From NCBI GenBank assembly GCA_964351245.1, contig CAYGNF010000010.1:1-31901 (forward strand): DNA of 31,901 nucleotides. Reading direction: 5' to 3'. Position 1 is the first letter of the stretch; each line of letters opens with the position of its first letter. This DNA comes from JANRKH01 sp964351245 (lineage in GTDB: Bacteria; Pseudomonadota; Alphaproteobacteria; Rickettsiales; Rickettsiaceae). This document shows, piece by piece, positions 28,883 through 31,901 of this stretch. The notes beneath the pieces were generated by a model. That model did not search any database. It was not told the origin of the DNA and worked only from the letters and a program-made list of their open reading frames with translations. Position numbers and translations under genes: made by a program.

Positions 28883-29248
28883 TTACTTCAACTCTATCTT
28901 TGCTCCAGCTCCTTCAAGTTTAGCTTTGAGGTCATTTGCCTCAGCTTGAGGAACTGCAGTTTTAACATTTTGCGGAGCTCCATCTACTAAATCTTTAGCT
29001 TCTTTTAGACCCAGTCCAGTAATTTCTCTTACAACTTTAATAACATTAATTTTGTTATCTCCGCAGCTTAATAATACCACGTCAAAATCTGTTTTTTCTT
29101 CTACTACCGCAACCGGTGCTGCTGCAGAAACAGCAACCGGTGCTGCTGCAGAAACGCCCCAGTGCTCTTCTAATTTCTTAGAAAGCTCAGCAGCTTCAAT
29201 AACTGTTAGTTTCGACAATTCATCAACTATCTTTTGTAAATCAACCAT
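28883..29248 (-). CDS. rplL: 50S ribosomal protein L7/L12
   Basis: L7/L12 forms the flexible stalk that recruits translation GTPases. The 121-residue protein has the N-terminal dimerisation helices (1-31), an Ala/Pro/Val hinge (33-48) and the C-terminal factor-binding domain (from about 53: FDVVLLSCGDNKINVIKVVREITGLGLKEAKDLVDGAP). The hinge consists of two identical SAAAPVAV octapeptides encoded by a near-perfect 24-base tandem repeat. The ATG at 29248 has AGAGGT as a good ribosome-binding site 7 bases upstream. rplJ ends 26 bases before it; the rpoB start is 195 bases further on. Confidence 0.98.
   Translation of the reverse strand: MVDLQKIVDELSKLTVIEAAELSKKLEEHWGVSAAAPVAVSAAAPVAVVEEKTDFDVVLLSCGDNKINVIKVVREITGLGLKEAKDLVDGAPQNVKTAVPQAEANDLKAKLEGAGAKIELK
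29109..29156 (-). repeat. 24-bp tandem duplication in the rplL hinge
   Basis: Bases 29109-29131 recur exactly at 29133-29155, a 24-base period of which 23 are identical. In protein it is SAAAPVAV twice, in the flexible hinge of L7/L12. Confidence 0.9.
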
Positions 29249-29274
29249 TACGATAACCTCTTTATGTTTATAGT

Positions 29275-29781
29275 TTATTTATTTGAATACGCGCTTAATA
29301 CTCTAGCCACTTGAGAAGCAGGAGCTGTAAGTATACAAGCAATTTGTGTCGCTGGAGCACTAATCACTCCAACAATTTTACCTCTAATTTCAGTAAGTGA
29401 AGGCATAGTAGATAATTTTTCAATTATCTCACGGCTTACAGCATTACTATCAAGAATACCGCCAATAATCTTGAGAGATTCATTCTCTTTAGCAAATTTA
29501 TGAAGAATTTTTGCCACAGAAACAGGATCAGATGAGTAAGCAATGGCAACTGGGCCATTCAGTAAATACTCTACATTATTGAGACCCGAATTTTTGGCGG
29601 CTATTCTAGCTAAAGTATTCTTTACTACACGTAGTTCGCCTCCTTGCTCTTTCAATCTCTTTCTCAAGAGATGAATTTTTCCTACGCTTAATCCATGATA
29701 ATGAGTAATTATTACAGCAGAATTATGACTATACATTCTAGTCAGTTCTTCAATCGATCCATTTTTTTCAGTTCTATTCAT
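29275..29781 (-). CDS. rplJ: 50S ribosomal protein L10
   Basis: L10 anchors L7/L12 dimers to the ribosome and in many bacteria represses its own operon. The 168-residue protein shows the conserved N-terminal domain (VIITHYHGLSV, LRKRLKEQGGELRVVKNTLA, LLNGPVAIAYS) and an Ala-rich C-terminal helix (SAPATQIACILTAPASQVARVLSAY) that binds L7/L12. ATG 29781 has AGGT 10 bases upstream. Only 12 bases separate it from the rplA stop, too few for the L10-binding leader found between rplA and rplJ in E. coli, so any autoregulation must use another site. Confidence 0.98.
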   Translation of the reverse strand: MNRTEKNGSIEELTRMYSHNSAVIITHYHGLSVGKIHLLRKRLKEQGGELRVVKNTLARIAAKNSGLNNVEYLLNGPVAIAYSSDPVSVAKILHKFAKENESLKIIGGILDSNAVSREIIEKLSTMPSLTEIRGKIVGVISAPATQIACILTAPASQVARVLSAYSNK

Positions 29782-29793
29782 TTTCTATATTAC

Positions 29794-30504
29794 CTATATT
29801 GATTGGACTGTCGCTATATCAAGCCTCAAGGACGGGCCCATGGTAGAGGATGCATAAAGTTGTTTGATGTATACTCCTTTTGCTCCAGATGGCCTAGCTT
29901 TCGCAACTGCGCTGATAAACATCTTCATATTTGCTAGCAAGTCGTCTTGAGTAAAAGATAGTTTGCCAATGCCGGCATGAATTATTCCAGCTTTTTCAAC
30001 TCTAAACTCAACTTGCCCGCTTTTTGCATTTTTGATAGCACTGACTATATCTGGAGTTACTGTGCCAAGCTTTGGATTTGGCATCAACCCCTTAGGTCCT
30101 AAAATTTTAGCTACACCTCCAACTACTCCCATCATCTCTGGGGAAGCAATACATACATCAAAGTTTATGAGTCCCGACTTTATAGATTCAACTAAGTCTA
30201 CTCCTCCAACAATATCTGCGCCGGCTTCTTTAGCCATTATATATTTATCTTCTTTGCAAAATACTGCGACTTTTACATTTTTTCCAGTACCTGCAGGCAA
30301 ATTCACCATTCCTCTCACCATTTGATCAGAGTGTCGTGGATCAACCCCTAGATTCATTGCAATTTCTAGAGTCTCATCAAATTTAGAAAATTTATTTTCT
30401 TTAAGAAACGAGATAGCTTCAAGTGCATCATAGAGTTTCTTTGAATCCACTTTCTGCCTTGACATTCTAATGTTTTTACCACCTTTGGCCTTTAGAGTTT
30501 GCAT
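29794..30504 (-). CDS. rplA: 50S ribosomal protein L1
   Basis: L1 forms the mobile stalk near the ribosomal E site and can repress the L11 operon. The 236-residue protein has the family signatures KFDETLEIAMNLGVDPRHSDQMVRG, LPAGTGK, the ILGPKGLMPNPKLGTVT segment and MGPSLRLD near the C-terminus. ATG 30504 is chosen because AGGTGA lies 7 bases upstream and it starts one base after the rplK stop; a GTG at 30513 would add three residues and overlap rplK. It is followed by rplJ after 12 bases. Confidence 0.98.
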   Translation of the reverse strand: MQTLKAKGGKNIRMSRQKVDSKKLYDALEAISFLKENKFSKFDETLEIAMNLGVDPRHSDQMVRGMVNLPAGTGKNVKVAVFCKEDKYIMAKEAGADIVGGVDLVESIKSGLINFDVCIASPEMMGVVGGVAKILGPKGLMPNPKLGTVTPDIVSAIKNAKSGQVEFRVEKAGIIHAGIGKLSFTQDDLLANMKMFISAVAKARPSGAKGVYIKQLYASSTMGPSLRLDIATVQSI

Positions 30505-30505
30505 A

Positions 30506-30940
30506 TCATTCACCTATTACTTCTATTCCCATTGACTCGGCTGAGCCTCTAATTATTCTAGCTGCTGCATCTAAATCTTCTGCATTTAAATCTGCTAATT
30601 TTATTTTAGCAATTTCCCTACATTGCTCAAACGTTACCTTGCCGACAAAAGCCTCTTTTTTAGTTGCGCTAGAACCTTTGCTGATTTTAGCGATTTGCTT
30701 TAAATAGTGACTCGCAGGCGGAGTTTTTGTTACAAAAGTAAAACTCTTATCTTCATATGCAGTGATAATTGTTGGTACTGGAGTACCAGGATCCATACTT
30801 TGTGTAGCAGCATTAAAAGCCTTGCAAAATTCCATGATGTTCAATCCTCTTTGTCCTAATGCTGGGCCTACCGGTGGGGATGGAGTTGCTTTCCCGGCAA
30901 TTAACGTAAGCTTAATGTAGCCCGATACTTTTTTTGCCAT
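30506..30940 (-). CDS. rplK: 50S ribosomal protein L11
   Basis: L11 binds 23S rRNA at the GTPase-associated centre. The 144-residue protein has the N-terminal domain with PSPPVGPALGQRGLNIMEFCKAFN and the C-terminal rRNA-binding domain with TKTPPASHYLKQ, and DLNAEDLDAAARIIRGSAESMGI, the L11 C-terminal signature. ATG 30940 has AGGT 6 bases before it. Its stop is one base from the rplA start. Upstream there is a 106-base gap to nusG that contains the 10-base palindrome GTTAATTAAC (30976-30985) and could hold a promoter, though no convincing one was found. Confidence 0.98.
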   Translation of the reverse strand: MAKKVSGYIKLTLIAGKATPSPPVGPALGQRGLNIMEFCKAFNAATQSMDPGTPVPTIITAYEDKSFTFVTKTPPASHYLKQIAKISKGSSATKKEAFVGKVTFEQCREIAKIKLADLNAEDLDAAARIIRGSAESMGIEVIGE

Positions 30941-31046
30941 TGTTTTACCTGTGTATTTATTTTACTATTTAGTTTGTTAATTAACATTAATATAACAAGG
31001 TGCCTGACCATGAGTATAAAAATATTCCAATAATTTCTCAGTTAAT

Positions 31047-31583
31047 TCATGTCTGAGAGCGCTCAACCTGATTAAAAGATAAATCTATAGGTGTTGATCT
31101 TCCAAAAATTGAAACAGATACTCTGAGTCGCGTTTTTTCAACATCTACTTCTTGAATAATTCCAATGAAAGATTCAAATGGACCATCTATTACTTTAACT
31201 TTTTCGCCTTCTTCGTATATTTTTTTAGCGGTTATAAGAGCAGATCCTTCGTTTACCTGGTCTACTATCCTACGGACCTCTTCCTCTTTAATACAGGATG
31301 GTTTACCTCCACTACCCAAGAATCCACTGACCTTAGGTATGGATTTAACAATATGCCATGCCTCATCCGAAAAATGCATTTTGATGAACATATAACCTGG
31401 AAGAATTTTTTTCTCAGTGTTCACTTGCTTGCCTTTTTTTAACTCTGGTACAACTGCCGCTGGTATCAGAATATCTTCAAACGCCTCGCTCAAACCTTTC
31501 TTGGCTGATTGCTCTAATATAGCTTGTTTAACTCTTTTTTCAGACCCAGAAAGGACGTGCACTATATACCAATTCGAGCTCAC
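31047..31583 (-). CDS. nusG: transcription termination/antitermination protein NusG
   Basis: NusG binds RNA polymerase, limits pausing and links it to Rho or the ribosome. The 178-residue protein has an NGN domain beginning NWYIVHVLSGSEKRVKQAI, the LPGYMFIKM strand and KVSGFLGSGGKP, and a C-terminal KOW domain (GEKVKVIDGPFESFIGIIQEVD). The start is GTG 31583: an in-frame stop at 31593-31595 excludes any upstream start. No Shine-Dalgarno is visible. It lies 21 bases after secE in the same unit, the standard secE-nusG arrangement. Confidence 0.98.
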   Translation of the reverse strand: MSSNWYIVHVLSGSEKRVKQAILEQSAKKGLSEAFEDILIPAAVVPELKKGKQVNTEKKILPGYMFIKMHFSDEAWHIVKSIPKVSGFLGSGGKPSCIKEEEVRRIVDQVNEGSALITAKKIYEEGEKVKVIDGPFESFIGIIQEVDVEKTRLRVSVSIFGRSTPIDLSFNQVERSQT

Positions 31584-31604
31584 AATATTACTTTAATTAT
31601 TTAT

Positions 31605-31796
31605 TTAACCAATTATAAGGAGGTACTGCACCAAAGTATTAATTAAATAATCAACACAAAGGACTGCTATGCCACAAAATATCACCGCGACAAAAACCAT
31701 AATGCTACAAGAAAGTACTTCTTGCTTTGTAGGCCAAGTCACTTTTTTTATTTCTTGTTTTACTTCGTCGTAAAATCTATTTATGCTACCAAACAT
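31605..31796 (-). CDS. secE: preprotein translocase subunit SecE
   Basis: SecE clamps the SecY channel in the inner membrane. The 63-residue protein is the short single-span form usual in most bacteria: an amphipathic helix with FYDEVKQEIKKVTWPTKQEV (about 8-27), the conserved SecE signature, and one membrane segment (about 29-59). ATG 31796 gives the expected MFGSINRFYDEVK start; further in-frame codons upstream would run into tRNA-Trp and are not protein. The tRNA ends 23 bases upstream, so secE may be co-transcribed with it. Confidence 0.96.
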   Translation of the reverse strand: MFGSINRFYDEVKQEIKKVTWPTKQEVLSCSIMVFVAVIFCGIAVLCVDYLINTLVQYLLIIG

Positions 31797-31819
31797 TTCT
31801 ATACACTCACTCACTACAA

Positions 31820-31895
31820 TGGCAGGAGCGACAGGAATCGAACCTGCAACCTCCGGTTTTGGAGACCGGCGCTCTACCAATTGAGCTACACTCCT
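31820..31895 (-). tRNA. tRNA-Trp (CCA)
   Basis: The complement strand forms a complete 76-base cloverleaf with encoded CCA. Acceptor AGGAGTG pairs with CGCTCCT (one G-U), discriminator G. The D arm is GCTC-AATTGGTA-GAGC, the anticodon stem CCGGT/ACCGG encloses loop CTCCAAA with anticodon CCA, and the T arm is GCAGG-TTCGATT-CCTGT. A tRNA-Trp before secE-nusG is the common bacterial order. Confidence 0.97.
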
Positions 31896-31901
31896 ATCAC
31901 A

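Noticed and set aside
31797..31880. N-terminal extension of secE
   Set aside because: The extra codons are the tRNA-Trp sequence; SecE homology begins at MFGSINRFYD.

Overview
The window is AT-rich, densely coded bacterial DNA with two CCA-encoding tRNA genes and core genes of alphaproteobacterial type. Several proteins (XerD, an Mrp-type ATPase without the CxxC pair, a ProP-like MFS carrier, RpoB/RpoC) look most like their Rickettsiales counterparts, while flagellar genes, an EAL-domain protein, a transaldolase and QueH are also present. My inference is a flagellated member of the Rickettsiales (for example Midichloriaceae-like) or a close relative. This rests on remembered family resemblance, not a database search.

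Layout. 1-568 (-): 5' part of a secreted, Glu/Ala/Lys-rich coiled-coil protein running off the left edge. 722-2000 (+): pyrH-frr. 2010-7881 (-): xerD, tRNA-Cys, clpP, a short mrp, ftsH, tilS. 8135-8794 (-): transaldolase. 8891-11839 (-): a tightly coupled set read in the order EAL protein, fliI, fliJ. 11979-12755 (-): flgF. 12888-18037 (+): fliL, fliM, a DUF6468-like protein, a MotE-like protein, an unrecognised membrane-anchored protein, a ProP-like transporter and queH, in one closely spaced run. 18282-18407 (+): a 41-residue ORF that is almost all signal peptide. 18445-20175 (-): a KefB/C-type antiporter. 20454-31895 (-): the classical block read tRNA-Trp, secE, nusG, rplK, rplA, rplJ, rplL, rpoB, rpoC.

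How the genes work together. The centre holds parts of a flagellum: export ATPase and its stalk protein (FliI/FliJ), proximal rod (FlgF), C-ring (FliM), stator-associated proteins (FliL, MotE-like) and a c-di-GMP phosphodiesterase-type EAL protein whose stop codon overlaps the fliI start. No hook, filament, MotA/B or chemotaxis gene is in view, so the rest must lie elsewhere if the organelle is complete. The flanks are housekeeping: nucleotide synthesis and ribosome recycling, proteolysis (ClpP, FtsH), tRNA modification (TilS, QueH), chromosome dimer resolution (XerD), and the transcription/translation block on the right.

No gene-free stretch exceeds 300 bases. The longest are 20176-20453 (a hairpin and a large inverted repeat at the rpoC end), 7882-8134 (only a small hairpin before tilS), 18038-18281 (nothing convincing) and 3067-3297 (nothing convincing). 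I saw no insertion sequence, CRISPR array, prophage gene or rRNA.
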